Shown one piece after another: positions 1-7,287 of a stretch of 64,000 bases of DNA. Location: assembly GCF_007680605.1 (NCBI RefSeq), contig NZ_VEIO01000001.1:62001-126000 (forward strand), in the 5' to 3' direction. Source of the stretch: Paenibacillus xylanexedens. Lineage in GTDB: Bacteria > Bacillota > Bacilli > Paenibacillales > Paenibacillaceae. Numbering within the stretch: the stretch's first letter is position 1; each line of letters opens with the position of its first letter. The notes under the pieces were generated by a model. That model was not told the DNA's origin and did not search any database. It saw only the letters and a program-made list of their open reading frames with translations. The position numbers and the translations under genes were made by a program.

Positions 1-171
1 CTGTATCAGCAAGCTTTTGAGAAATACGAAAAAGCTATTGAAATCAAACCGGACAAGCATGAAGCGTATAAGAACTGGGCAATTGATTTAGAGAATTTAG
101 CTAAGAGAAAGCGCGGGGCAGAGGCAGATCAGTTACGTCAGAAAGCAATACAATTGAAAGAACGATTCTAA
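1..171 (+). CDS. TPR-repeat protein, C-terminal fragment
   Basis: The window opens inside a reading frame that runs to a TAA at 169-171 and encodes 56 residues. The pattern YEKAIEIKPDKHEAYKNWA is a typical tetratricopeptide helix pair, followed by a charged C-terminal helix. TPR units mediate protein-protein contacts; no catalytic domain is visible in this part. The stop lies 39 bp before the first attC-like element, so this is probably the last part of the cassette preceding the visible array. The start lies outside the window. Confidence 0.75.
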   Translation: MYQQAFEKYEKAIEIKPDKHEAYKNWAIDLENLAKRKRGAEADQLRQKAIQLKERF

Positions 172-210
172 AATATGTAAAAAATAAAATATATGATAGG
201 GAAAAGGCTG

Positions 211-307
211 CGTATAACATAATATTCACGCTACGAGCATTCGCTCTTGGTCCGGCATTCGCCGGACACCCGACATGCGTCGGGTCGTGAATACAGGAAC
301 GTTATGC
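211..307 (+). repeat. attC-like recombination element A
   Basis: A 97 bp imperfect inverted repeat. Left arm: GTATAAC, 4 bp spacer, TATTCACG. Right arm: CGTGAATA, spacer CAGGAAC, GTTATGC at 301-307. Between the arms are two small perfect hairpins (TCCGGCATTCGCCGGA and CCCGACATGCGTCGGG). The layout is R''-L''-variable hairpins-L'-R', as in integron attC sites. The left 7-mer does not exactly match the right 7-mer of the same element; the right one matches the left 7-mer of the next element at 1354. Confidence 0.7.
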
Positions 308-348
308 AACATAATTAATTAAATGATGAGAATGTTTTGGAGGACAAA

Positions 349-1317
349 ATGGGTATATTAAAGAAATTATGGAGATTTAGACAAAGAATTAATTGTTTGA
401 GTAATGAAGCGCTCATAGATGTTGTTTTTGAAATTATTTCTAAAAATGATAGCTTTGAAAGAGTAATCCTTGTCAATGAGGCCACTGATATTGGTACAGA
501 TATAATAGCAGAAACTAAAAGTGATAAATATCTTATTGAAGTAAAATCTGTTGACCTTATTGGTAGTGATTATATAAAAAAAATATCTACACTTAAGGAT
601 TCAGTAGGAAAAGCCAAGGAAGACAAGTTGAATATAAAATTAGTTTTGTGTAATACTGGTGATTTCTCTAATGAAGCAATAAAGTTGGCAAGCATCATAG
701 GAATAGAATTATGGGATTACAAGACACTATTTGAGTTAGATTATTTGAAGAAAGAACTTAATGAACTTTTTAGAATTGGACCCAAAGAAACTCAAGAAGA
801 CCTTTTGATAAATAGGTTAGAATCAATATCAAGTGGAAAAAGTGAATGGAATGTTTACCAAAAGTGTATTGCAGATATTTTTGAGCTATTATTTTACCCA
901 GTTTTAGGTACTCCAAAGTACGAAATATCAGATTTTGATGGTGCTAATAGAAGAGATATTATTATGGAAAATCAATCTGAATCAGGCTTTTGGCAAAATA
1001 TAAGGGAACTATATAAAGGTGATTATATAGTAATTGACGCAAAAAACTACAGTGGAAGAATTGGAAAAAAACCTGTTATTGAAATTGCACATTATTTGAA
1101 ACCATATGGTTGTGGAATGTTTGGGATATTGACAACTAGGAAAGGGAGTGACACTTCAGCACATCATGCAATGAAGGAGCAATGGATTGGTAATAATAAA
1201 CTAATTATTGAGTTGAATGATTCGGATTTAATAGAAATGTTAAGTATAAAGAAAAATCATGGGATACCAGAAGCAATTATTAAAATGAAGATTGCTAATT
1301 TTAGAGTGAAATTGTAA
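349..1317 (+). CDS. Double PD-(D/E)xK restriction-endonuclease-like protein
   Basis: A 322-residue soluble protein. ATG 349 is chosen because GGAGG lies 5 bp upstream; a TTG 12 bp earlier has no such site. Two nuclease-like cores can be read. The N-terminal one resembles Mrr (GTDIIAE near residue 50 followed by IEVKS at about 63-67). The C-terminal one has RRD at about 203 and YIVIDAKNYSG with D230/K232. Both fit the D...(D/E)xK metal-binding signature. Such proteins cut DNA, often foreign or modified DNA, but no methyltransferase is adjacent. It is the only gene of its cassette, flanked by elements A and B. A stand-alone defence nuclease is the inference; the exact substrate is unknown. Confidence 0.65.
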   Translation: MGILKKLWRFRQRINCLSNEALIDVVFEIISKNDSFERVILVNEATDIGTDIIAETKSDKYLIEVKSVDLIGSDYIKKISTLKDSVGKAKEDKLNIKLVLCNTGDFSNEAIKLASIIGIELWDYKTLFELDYLKKELNELFRIGPKETQEDLLINRLESISSGKSEWNVYQKCIADIFELLFYPVLGTPKYEISDFDGANRRDIIMENQSESGFWQNIRELYKGDYIVIDAKNYSGRIGKKPVIEIAHYLKPYGCGMFGILTTRKGSDTSAHHAMKEQWIGNNKLIIELNDSDLIEMLSIKKNHGIPEAIIKMKIANFRVKL

Positions 1318-1353
1318 GAATCATAACTTAGAATGAAAATCATTAATTACGTC

Positions 1354-1449
1354 GCATAACATAATATTCACGCGGCGGGCATGCGCCCTTGGTCCGGCAT
1401 GCGCCGGACACCCGACATACGTCGGGTCGTGAATACAGGAACGTTATAC
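1354..1449 (+). repeat. attC-like recombination element B
   Basis: A 96 bp element almost identical to element A in its inner part. Left arm GCATAAC, ATAA, TATTCACG; right arm CGTGAATA, CAGGAAC, GTTATAC at 1443-1449. It lies 36 bp after the nuclease stop codon. Its left 7-mer GCATAAC is the exact reverse complement of GTTATGC that closes element A. Its right 7-mer GTTATAC pairs with GTATAAC of element C. The two central hairpins are conserved with compensating differences (TCCGGCATGCGCCGGA). Confidence 0.72.
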
Positions 1450-1522
1450 AAAACCTGTGCAAGTGATAATATATAAACAAAACCTTAAGATACAAGAAAT
1501 TTTGGCTAGCGGGGGATTAGAA

Positions 1523-1930
1523 ATGAATAAAATGGTTGAGTATGGTTTTTTATGTGGCAGTAAGGATGAAAAGGTGCTTATGAGTGCTCTTTACAGTTTT
1601 TTAGAACCATTAAATAGAACTTTCTCAAAAACGAGGAACAAAAGCTTGTTGGATTCGAGGCTTCCATATGTTTATAAATATTATTATTGGAATTTGAACA
1701 AAGAAAAACAAGTATATATAGAAGTTTATCCCAACAAAGATTTAGAAGGGAAATATAAGTTTTCGAACGAGGACGTTGGCTGGATACTCTTTGCTAATAT
1801 TATAGATCAAACACCACCTTACCATGTAACAATCGAAGAGCAAGAAAGGTATCTCCATGATATTTTAGCCTCATCAAATTTTGAGTATTTAAAGTTATAT
1901 GAGTACAAAAATGGTGAGGAGAGATTGTAA
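1523..1930 (+). CDS. Hypothetical cassette protein
   Basis: A 135-residue soluble protein of unknown function. ATG 1523 is preferred because a GGGGGA ribosome binding site precedes it; upstream in-frame codons reach back to 1457 without one. The protein is rich in Tyr and Lys, with a central WNLNKEKQVYIEVYPN stretch that looks like a beta-rich small domain, and no signal peptide or membrane segment. I do not recognise a family. It is the single gene between elements B and C, transcribed in the array direction. Confidence 0.6.
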   Translation: MNKMVEYGFLCGSKDEKVLMSALYSFLEPLNRTFSKTRNKSLLDSRLPYVYKYYYWNLNKEKQVYIEVYPNKDLEGKYKFSNEDVGWILFANIIDQTPPYHVTIEEQERYLHDILASSNFEYLKLYEYKNGEERL

Positions 1931-1981
1931 AGGAATGAATATTTAATGATTTTGTATGTAGTTCTGGAAGGTGAAGGCATC

Positions 1982-2146
1982 GTATAACAATGTATTATCG
2001 CTGTGAGGCCTTACGGTTCCTTGGTCTGCCAGAGACATTTCGAAGAAGTTAATTCAGGCAGACAACCCTGTACTGGCTAAGTCCGTCGGACCAGGGGCTG
2101 TCACCCCTTAAGCCAGTGAGGGTTCGTGAATACAGAAACGTTATAA
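1982..2146 (+). repeat. attC-like recombination element C (long form)
   Basis: A 165 bp element with the same ends but a different, longer middle. Left GTATAAC, AATG, TATTATCG; right CGTGAATA, CAGAAAC, GTTATAA at 2140-2146. The inside holds GGTCTGCC...GGCAGACAACCC and CTGGCTAA...TTAAGCCAG stem partners. The left 7-mer is an exact reverse complement of GTTATAC closing element B. Size variability of the middle with conserved ends is typical of attC sites. Confidence 0.65.
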
Positions 2147-2228
2147 GATAGAACGAAGTTTATAGAAAGAAATTGTGCGAAAAGTCATTATCATAAAAAT
2201 TTACATTATATATTAGGAGAAAACTATT

Positions 2229-2408
2229 ATGTGGGGTATGGTGTCAACGGTGTTTAGCATCATAAGTTTAATAGCATCAATAATAGCATTGTATTTTCTT
2301 AATGGAAAAATCAAAGGAGACAGTGTTCAGACATTAAGAAAAGTGAAGTCATATATATATATTTTGATTGCAATCAACGGGATTAGTCTACTTTTTAGAC
2401 TAATTTAA
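2229..2408 (+). CDS. Small two-helix membrane protein
   Basis: A 59-residue reading frame with ATG 2229 and AGGAG about 10 bp upstream. The sequence begins MWGMVSTVFSII and has two hydrophobic helices (about residues 4-24 and 43-58) joined by a short basic loop (KIKGDSVQTLRKVK). It is the only gene in its cassette, between elements C and D. Function is unknown. Size and topology would suit a toxin, immunity or stress peptide, but nothing proves this. Confidence 0.6.
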   Translation: MWGMVSTVFSIISLIASIIALYFLNGKIKGDSVQTLRKVKSYIYILIAINGISLLFRLI

Positions 2409-2451
2409 GTTAATAAATTCTAGGGGATTGAAAGTAATTCAAGGCACTTAC

Positions 2452-2480
2452 GTATAACAAAGAATTAGTACATCGTCGTA
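2452..2480 (+). repeat. Half attC-like element D (left end only)
   Basis: GTATAAC at 2452-2458 lies 43 bp after the stop of the small membrane gene and differs by one base from the reverse complement of GTTATAA that opens its cassette. No CGTGAATA...GTTA right half follows; the sequence runs into a gene missing its start. This looks like a deletion that removed the right half of the element and the 5' end of the next gene. The outer limit is approximate. Confidence 0.4.
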
Positions 2481-2500
2481 AGCTCCTCGGTTACGGATAA

Positions 2501-2814
2501 GAAGTTGCAGAGAAATTATCAAAATGGGTATTGACTACTGGGTGGCCAAAGACAGAAGAAAATATAAAAGTTAATGAATTTATTGGTTCGCTGTGTGAAG
2601 AACAAAAACAATTACTTGCACAAATCATTCAACAATCACGAGATGGTGGCATACATGACGTTTTGGTCTACTTAAATGATGAAATAAACCTGAATGGAAT
2701 GAAATTAATAAAAAATGACATTGAAATAGCAAAGGAACTTTTGATTCAGAGATGTATTTTGACTGGGTATGTAGAAGAGAAGGAGATCCGTGGCCGGATT
2801 CGGAGAAGAAGTGA
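2501..2814 (+). pseudogene. Broken small conserved protein (DUF6547-like)
   Basis: The frame is open from 2501 with no ATG; a TTG at 2531 is the only start. The text EKLSKWVLTTGWPKTEEN then ...DGGIHDVLVYLNDEINLNG resembles, from memory, a small uncharacterised Bacillales family (DUF6547). Near 2725-2745 the frame shifts by one base. The natural C-terminus (MYFDWVCRREGDPWPD, ending at the TGA 2812-2814) continues in another frame, while the original frame reads through into element E. Both the lost start and the frameshift indicate a dead gene, next to the truncated element D. Confidence 0.6.
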
Positions 2815-2820
2815 AGCTTC

Positions 2821-2935
2821 GTTTAACATAATATTCCACTTGCTTCTCCTTCAGAGCCTTGCTCTGTGAGGTGAATTACGAGGTGGAATTTCCGCAGACT
2901 ACCCTTCGTGATCCATGAATACAGGAACGTTATAA
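2821..2935 (+). repeat. attC-like recombination element E
   Basis: A 115 bp element. Left GTTTAAC, ATAA, TATTCCAC; right CATGAATA, CAGGAAC, GTTATAA at 2929-2935. The interior contains CAGAGC...GCTCTG and other short stems. It begins only 6 bp after the natural stop of the broken gene. Its left 7-mer would need GTTAAAC at the head of that cassette, the part that appears deleted at element D. Confidence 0.62.
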
Positions 2936-2959
2936 GAAATAGCCACAAAGGGGGGATAA

Positions 2960-3730
2960 TTGGTGTTAGAATTAGCCAAGAATGAGCTTGAGACTGTTCG
3001 CTTTTTATGCAACGGTAGTAGTAATACAGTGCTTTTTGCAAATATAGAAGGAAATATAGGAAGGACATGGATCGACAGCACGAAGGAACCTACGTACTCC
3101 GTAATTATTGCAGGAGATTTCGCATTCTTACTTGGAAGTGTCGAAGCTTTGAAAGAAGTAGATATTCCATTGCGGTTCGTTCTTGAAGAATGCAGGGGGA
3201 AAATCATCATTACGAATGAGTTTTCTTGGATATCCCTTTTATCTCAATATCACTCCGATTCATTCCAAAAGTTTAACCGGTATTCCTTTAAGAAAGAATC
3301 GACTTTCCAAGTAGAACAGTTAGAAGAGAACATAAAAATGTTAGATACTGCTTTCAAAATCGTACCCATAGATGAACATATTTACCCAATGGTACTGCAG
3401 GATCCCTTTATGGCAGATTGTTGTTGTTTCTTCTCTTCCTTAGAAGAATTTACGCAGCATGGAATTGGATTTGTTATCCTCAAGGATAATCAGATTATTG
3501 CCGGTGCTTCTTCTTATACTTATCATGAAGGGGGAATTGAAGTTACAATTGGGACACATCCCTTGTACAGGCGCCAAGGTTTGGCACTAGCTTGCGCATC
3601 AAGATTGATTCTTGAGTGCCTGAGCCGAAATATCCACCCAAACTGGGACGCAGCCAATTCAGAGTCAGTTGCTCTTGCAGAAAAATTAGGTTACAAAATG
3701 GAAAAAGAATACGAAGTGTACTCTATATAA
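2960..3730 (+). CDS. GNAT-family N-acetyltransferase (GNAT_acetyltran type)
   Basis: A 256-residue protein. TTG 2960 follows a GGGGGGA site at the usual spacing; GTG 2963 is an alternative. The C-terminal third carries the acetyl-CoA-binding signature (IGTHPLYRRQGLA, residues about 194-206) and the final beta-strand pair (WDAANSESVALAEKLGYK). The N-terminal half is divergent and may bind the substrate. The family transfers acetyl groups to small amines, but the acceptor cannot be predicted. It opens the cassette between elements E and F, which also holds a broken kinase. Confidence 0.8.
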   Translation: MVLELAKNELETVRFLCNGSSNTVLFANIEGNIGRTWIDSTKEPTYSVIIAGDFAFLLGSVEALKEVDIPLRFVLEECRGKIIITNEFSWISLLSQYHSDSFQKFNRYSFKKESTFQVEQLEENIKMLDTAFKIVPIDEHIYPMVLQDPFMADCCCFFSSLEEFTQHGIGFVILKDNQIIAGASSYTYHEGGIEVTIGTHPLYRRQGLALACASRLILECLSRNIHPNWDAANSESVALAEKLGYKMEKEYEVYSI

Positions 3731-3777
3731 ACAGTCACACGACGGGGACGAACAGGGCGATTACTATTAAGTTCATA

Positions 3778-4018
3778 ATGATATTTGGCCCACAGGCCGT
3801 CGGAAAGATGACGGTTGGTCATGAATTAACGAAAATAACGGAATTAAAATTGTTTCACAATCATATGTCGATCGAGCTGTTTCATCCCTTTTTTGGTTTT
3901 GGTAGTGAAACTTGGAGGTTATCAAGTATCGTAAGAAGAGAACTATCTGAGAATCAATAATACAAATTTAAGAGGAAATGAAGTCGCAAGATTAATTAAA
4001 GATGAATTTAATTTATAG
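3778..4018 (+). pseudogene. P-loop kinase with internal deletion
   Basis: ATG 3778 begins MIFGPQAVGKMTVGHELTK, a clear Walker A P-loop (GPQAVGK), then KLFHNHMSIELFHPFFGFG as in small AAA/shikimate-kinase-like proteins. The frame stops at 3960 after 60 residues. In another frame the natural tail follows (RINNTNLRGNEVARLIKDEF, stop 4016-4018). Family members are about 170-180 residues, so roughly 100 middle residues were lost in an out-of-frame deletion near 3930-3955. Not functional as read. Confidence 0.65.
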
Positions 4019-4050
4019 TACTTATGAGTAATCAAGAAGGTACCAACACC

Positions 4051-4128
4051 GTATAACTACATATTCAAGCAGCAGGCAAACTCCTTGGGTCTGGCATTCG
4101 CTGGGTCGTGAGTACAGGAATGTTATAG
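4051..4128 (+). repeat. attC-like recombination element F (short form)
   Basis: A 78 bp element. Left GTATAAC, TACA, TATTCAAG; right CGTGAGTA, CAGGAAT, GTTATAG at 4122-4128. It follows the natural stop of the kinase remnant by 32 bp. The left 7-mer differs by one base from the complement of GTTATAA that opens the cassette. The middle retains the GGTCTGGCATTCGCTGG motif seen in A and B, with one hairpin lost. Confidence 0.6.
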
Positions 4129-4273
4129 GATATCAGCGCAAGATTTTATTAAACAAAACCTACTTAAATTCATTGTTGAATTAAAGGGCAGTCTTGTGAA
4201 GTAAACTAGGATATTGATATTTTCAATGGAACTGCGAAATATTTCGAAATATTATAAGAGGGGGAACAAAGAA

Positions 4274-4729
4274 ATGATTACATTAGAATTAATGAATTCT
4301 TCTGAATTCCAGGAGTATCTAAATTCAGCAATTAAAAGCTATGCAGAAAGCAACGTTAAATCGGGTAATTGGAGTGAACAGGAATCTGTCAGTAAGGCTG
4401 CAGAACAATACGCACAACTTTTGCCGGACGACGAGAAAACAGCTAATAATAAATTATTTACAATTCAATCTGATGGCAAAGAGGTTGGAATGATTTGGCT
4501 GGCATTAAAACCAAACAACAAGGGGGTTATCTACGATATAAAGATTAGGGAAGATTACCGAGGACGTGGATTTGGTAAGCAAGCGATGGAGGAGATAGAA
4601 AAAGTGGGTAGAGAATTTGACATAAGGAGTATAGAACTTCACGTCTTTGCTCATAATCCAATAGCACGTAATTTATATGAAAAGCTAGGTTATAAAGAAA
4701 CGAGCATCGTAATGGCAAAAGAAATATAA
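4274..4729 (+). CDS. GNAT-family N-acetyltransferase
   Basis: A 151-residue single-domain acetyltransferase. ATG 4274 has a GAGGGGG site upstream; the longer frame from 4214 adds 20 residues without support. Motif A is IREDYRGRGFGKQAMEE (about residues 96-112), followed by ELHVFAHNPIARNLYEKLGY, the typical last strand and helix. The acceptor is unknown. It leads a run of three genes in one cassette unit between elements F and G, unlike the usual one-gene cassette. Confidence 0.85.
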   Translation: MITLELMNSSEFQEYLNSAIKSYAESNVKSGNWSEQESVSKAAEQYAQLLPDDEKTANNKLFTIQSDGKEVGMIWLALKPNNKGVIYDIKIREDYRGRGFGKQAMEEIEKVGREFDIRSIELHVFAHNPIARNLYEKLGYKETSIVMAKEI

Positions 4730-4760
4730 ATACAATACCTTGAAGATAGGAGGTGTAAGC

Positions 4761-5291
4761 ATTTTATTTTTGCAGATGTCAGGATTCCCGGGATCAGGAA
4801 AGTCAACATTGGCAAGACAGATTAGCCAAGCAGCTGGAGCTGTGATTGTCGATCATGACATTTCCAAAACAGCAATTATGAAATCGTTATCATTACAAGG
4901 AAACACGATGGAGAGCAGAGCAATAGGACAGCTATCCTATGATGTAGATTGGTCGTTGGTGGATTTTTATTTATCGAATGGACACAGTGTCATTATGGAT
5001 AGTCCTTGTTTGTACAGTAATGTATTAGAAACCGGACTTGAATTAGCGAGAAAATACCAAAAGAGATATAAGTATGTGGAGTGTTATATAGAAGACATTG
5101 AAATAATACGAAATCGATTAAAAAATCGAGAAAGACTTCTGAGTCAAATCGAAGGACCATCATCAAAAGAAGCATTTTATAGGACTATAAAAAACAGTAA
5201 AAAACCAGAAGGAGAGAAGTATATAGTAGTAGATTCATCGAAACCAATCGCAGATTACTTTCCAAAAGTTTTGGAATATATAAATGAATGA
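4761..5291 (+). CDS. P-loop ATP-binding kinase-like protein
   Basis: About 176 residues. The Walker A motif GFPGSGKST sits at the extreme N-terminus, then VIVDHDISK and an LID-like segment rich in Arg (RNRLKNRERLL). It looks like the AAA_33/zeta-toxin-type small-molecule kinase group that phosphorylates nucleosides or antibiotics. The start is unusual: AGGAGG at 4748-4753 is correctly spaced only for an ATT codon at 4761, which also gives the expected ILFLQMSG beginning. TTG 4770 and ATG 4776 are canonical alternatives, and TTG 4740 lies upstream of the site. It lies 31 bp after the GNAT stop, so probably cotranscribed. Confidence 0.75.
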   Translation: MLFLQMSGFPGSGKSTLARQISQAAGAVIVDHDISKTAIMKSLSLQGNTMESRAIGQLSYDVDWSLVDFYLSNGHSVIMDSPCLYSNVLETGLELARKYQKRYKYVECYIEDIEIIRNRLKNRERLLSQIEGPSSKEAFYRTIKNSKKPEGEKYIVVDSSKPIADYFPKVLEYINE

Positions 5292-5371
5292 AGATAAAAG
5301 TAAATGAAATTAAAGAGCAGTTAATAAAGAAAGTGTGATTTGTATACTACTTAAGGAAGGGGATAAATTTA

Positions 5372-6163
5372 ATGATATTGAATTTGGAACTAGCAGATAT
5401 TCTAGAAAAATCTGAAATTAATTATATGGTTGATCGAATGACTGCAATCAAAGAACGAGAAGGAAACCCTGAGGGTATTGAAATTAAACAATTCGGGGAG
5501 AGCACGGCGTTTTATAGTAAAACCATGCCCTGGGGGCTTTTTAATAATGTAAAGGGAAGAATTTCTGAAGATGTCATTGAAGATATCTTAGACTTTTATA
5601 GTGAGAGGGAAAGGAATTTTGAGATACAAGTTATCCCCGGTAACATAAATCAAGAAGTAATGAAACAACTCCATAATAAAGGGTTTTATCAATCAGGATT
5701 TCATACAACGCTTTTTTGTGAACCTGGAAATCAAGATTCGTTCGATAATGATAAACTGGAAATTCGTGAACTGCACGAAGATGAGTTTGATACATATGCA
5801 GAAATTCATTGTTTAGGTACAGGATTATCTCTTGATGGGAAAGAACACGTAGCTGCAAATAACCGAGTGCTGTTTTCCCGTACCGGATGGCACTATTATT
5901 TGGGGTTGGATCAGGGGTGTCCAGTTGCAGTAGCTGTAATGTATGTAGAGGACAGTGTTGCTTCATTAACTTTTGCAACAACACTACCGGAATATCGAAA
6001 TAAAGGATTTCAAACCAGTTTATTACTTAGACGAATTCATGATGCCTACAACAATTGTAATCTCGTTGTTAGTCAGTGCTCATATGGCTCGCAAAGCCAT
6101 CGGAACATGGAAAGAGTAGGTATGAGAATTGGATATACCCGAGCAACATGGACAAGAATTTAA
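5372..6163 (+). CDS. GNAT-family N-acetyltransferase, two-domain
   Basis: A 263-residue protein; ATG 5372 has AAGGAAGGGG upstream. The C-terminal half holds the GNAT core: beta-strands ending ASLTFATTLPEYRNKGFQTSLLLRRI (about residues 195-222), an R/Q-x-x-G-x-G/A variant with KGFQTS. The N-terminal half is a degenerate GNAT-like or substrate domain with YSKTMPWGLFNN. Substrate unknown. It is the last gene of the F-G unit and its stop is 23 bp from element G. Confidence 0.8.
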   Translation: MILNLELADILEKSEINYMVDRMTAIKEREGNPEGIEIKQFGESTAFYSKTMPWGLFNNVKGRISEDVIEDILDFYSERERNFEIQVIPGNINQEVMKQLHNKGFYQSGFHTTLFCEPGNQDSFDNDKLEIRELHEDEFDTYAEIHCLGTGLSLDGKEHVAANNRVLFSRTGWHYYLGLDQGCPVAVAVMYVEDSVASLTFATTLPEYRNKGFQTSLLLRRIHDAYNNCNLVVSQCSYGSQSHRNMERVGMRIGYTRATWTRI

Positions 6164-6186
6164 TTGTGATGAGGGCGGGGTGGTGC

Positions 6187-6295
6187 ATCTAACATAATAT
6201 CCAAGCTATGGCTCCTTTCGGGGCCTTGGTTTGCGTAGGAGGGGTATTTCAGCAGACAACCCCGTAGGCGTTCCTGAACACAGTGAATGTTAAGT
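6187..6295 (+). repeat. attC-like recombination element G
   Basis: A 109 bp element. Left ATCTAAC, ATAA, TATCCAAG; right CCTGAACA, CAGTGAAT, GTTAAGT at 6289-6295. Its interior has GGCTCC...GGGGCC and GGGGTA...CAACCCC stem partners. Its left 7-mer matches the expected complement of GTTATAG only 5 of 7. Its right 7-mer GTTAAGT is unlike all others and is answered by ACTTAAT at the start of element H. Confidence 0.55.
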
Positions 6296-6323
6296 GAAAT
6301 AATATGCAGATAAGGATGATAGA

Positions 6324-7286
6324 ATGGATTCGAAGACGTTTAATGAATTTGCACGAGCGATAAAAAAGACAAAGGTCAAGAGCTGCCTAATCATGAGGGA
6401 AGATCGTTTAGTGTTTGAATACTACAAAAATCGTAAAATAGAAAACAATGCTCAAAAGATAAATTCGTGTACTAAAAGTATTTTATCCATACTTATTGGC
6501 ATTGCACTTGATAAGGGATACATAAAGAGTATTGCAGAACCAGTGTGTAGTTTTTTCCCGGAATTAATCAATATCCTTGATGATCCTAGAAAACGAGACA
6601 TCACGATTGAGGATTTACTTACGATGTCGGCAGGGTTTGAGTGGCCCGAATTCGGTGAATGGAATTATTCCACTCCAATGCTGTTTAGTTCGGACATGAT
6701 AAAGTATGTGTTTGAACGAAATCTTGAACATAACAGAGGAGAGAAAATGAATTACAATTCTGGTTGTTCGCATGTGTTAACAGCGATCTTGCAGAAGACT
6801 ACAGGAATGAAAGCTATAGAATTCGCACACCTCCATCTGTTTAAACCTCTTGGCATCACGAATGTACATTGGTACGAAGACAATAAAGGGATTAACCGGG
6901 GTGGAGACGGCTTGACGATGACCACTGTTGATATGTTAAAGATTGGTACGTTATGTTTGCGACAAGGGAAATGGAAAAACACTCGTATTGTTTCATCAGA
7001 CTGGTTGGAAAAATCTACGCAACCTTATTATTTTACTTATGAATCGATTGGTCATTATGCTTACCATTGGTGGGTAAGACACCTTAATATGAACAATACA
7101 GAAGCAAGTGGGACAGAAATGATATTTGCTTTGGGCTTTGGTGGTCAATATATATGCATAATACCTAGTTTGGATATGGTTATTGCCATAACCAGTGACA
7201 TGTATGAAGACTCATTGAAACCATTACGAATACTGGAGGAATGCCTTAATAATTTGCAGCAGGGCAGATCCTCGAAGAAGGCTTAA
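6324..7286 (+). CDS. Beta-lactamase-fold serine hydrolase
   Basis: A 320-residue member of the class C beta-lactamase/esterase superfamily without an obvious signal peptide. The nucleophile motif SxxK is S48-C-T-K51 (NSCTKSILSI). A Tyr motif YNSG follows near residue 143, with LLTMSAGFEWPE between. The third, KTG-like box is not distinct. Such proteins hydrolyse esters or peptides and only sometimes beta-lactams. Start ATG 6324 has a weak AAGGATGA site. It is the sole gene of the cassette between elements G and H, and its stop is 1 bp from the H boundary. Confidence 0.85.
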   Translation: MDSKTFNEFARAIKKTKVKSCLIMREDRLVFEYYKNRKIENNAQKINSCTKSILSILIGIALDKGYIKSIAEPVCSFFPELINILDDPRKRDITIEDLLTMSAGFEWPEFGEWNYSTPMLFSSDMIKYVFERNLEHNRGEKMNYNSGCSHVLTAILQKTTGMKAIEFAHLHLFKPLGITNVHWYEDNKGINRGGDGLTMTTVDMLKIGTLCLRQGKWKNTRIVSSDWLEKSTQPYYFTYESIGHYAYHWWVRHLNMNNTEASGTEMIFALGFGGQYICIIPSLDMVIAITSDMYEDSLKPLRILEECLNNLQQGRSSKKA

Positions 7287-7287
7287 T

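Noticed and set aside
211-307. Elements A-H as simple terminators or MITEs
   Set aside because: They have no T-runs, and their outer 7-mers match across genes rather than within each element, which neither explanation predicts. Full exclusion needs genome-wide comparison.
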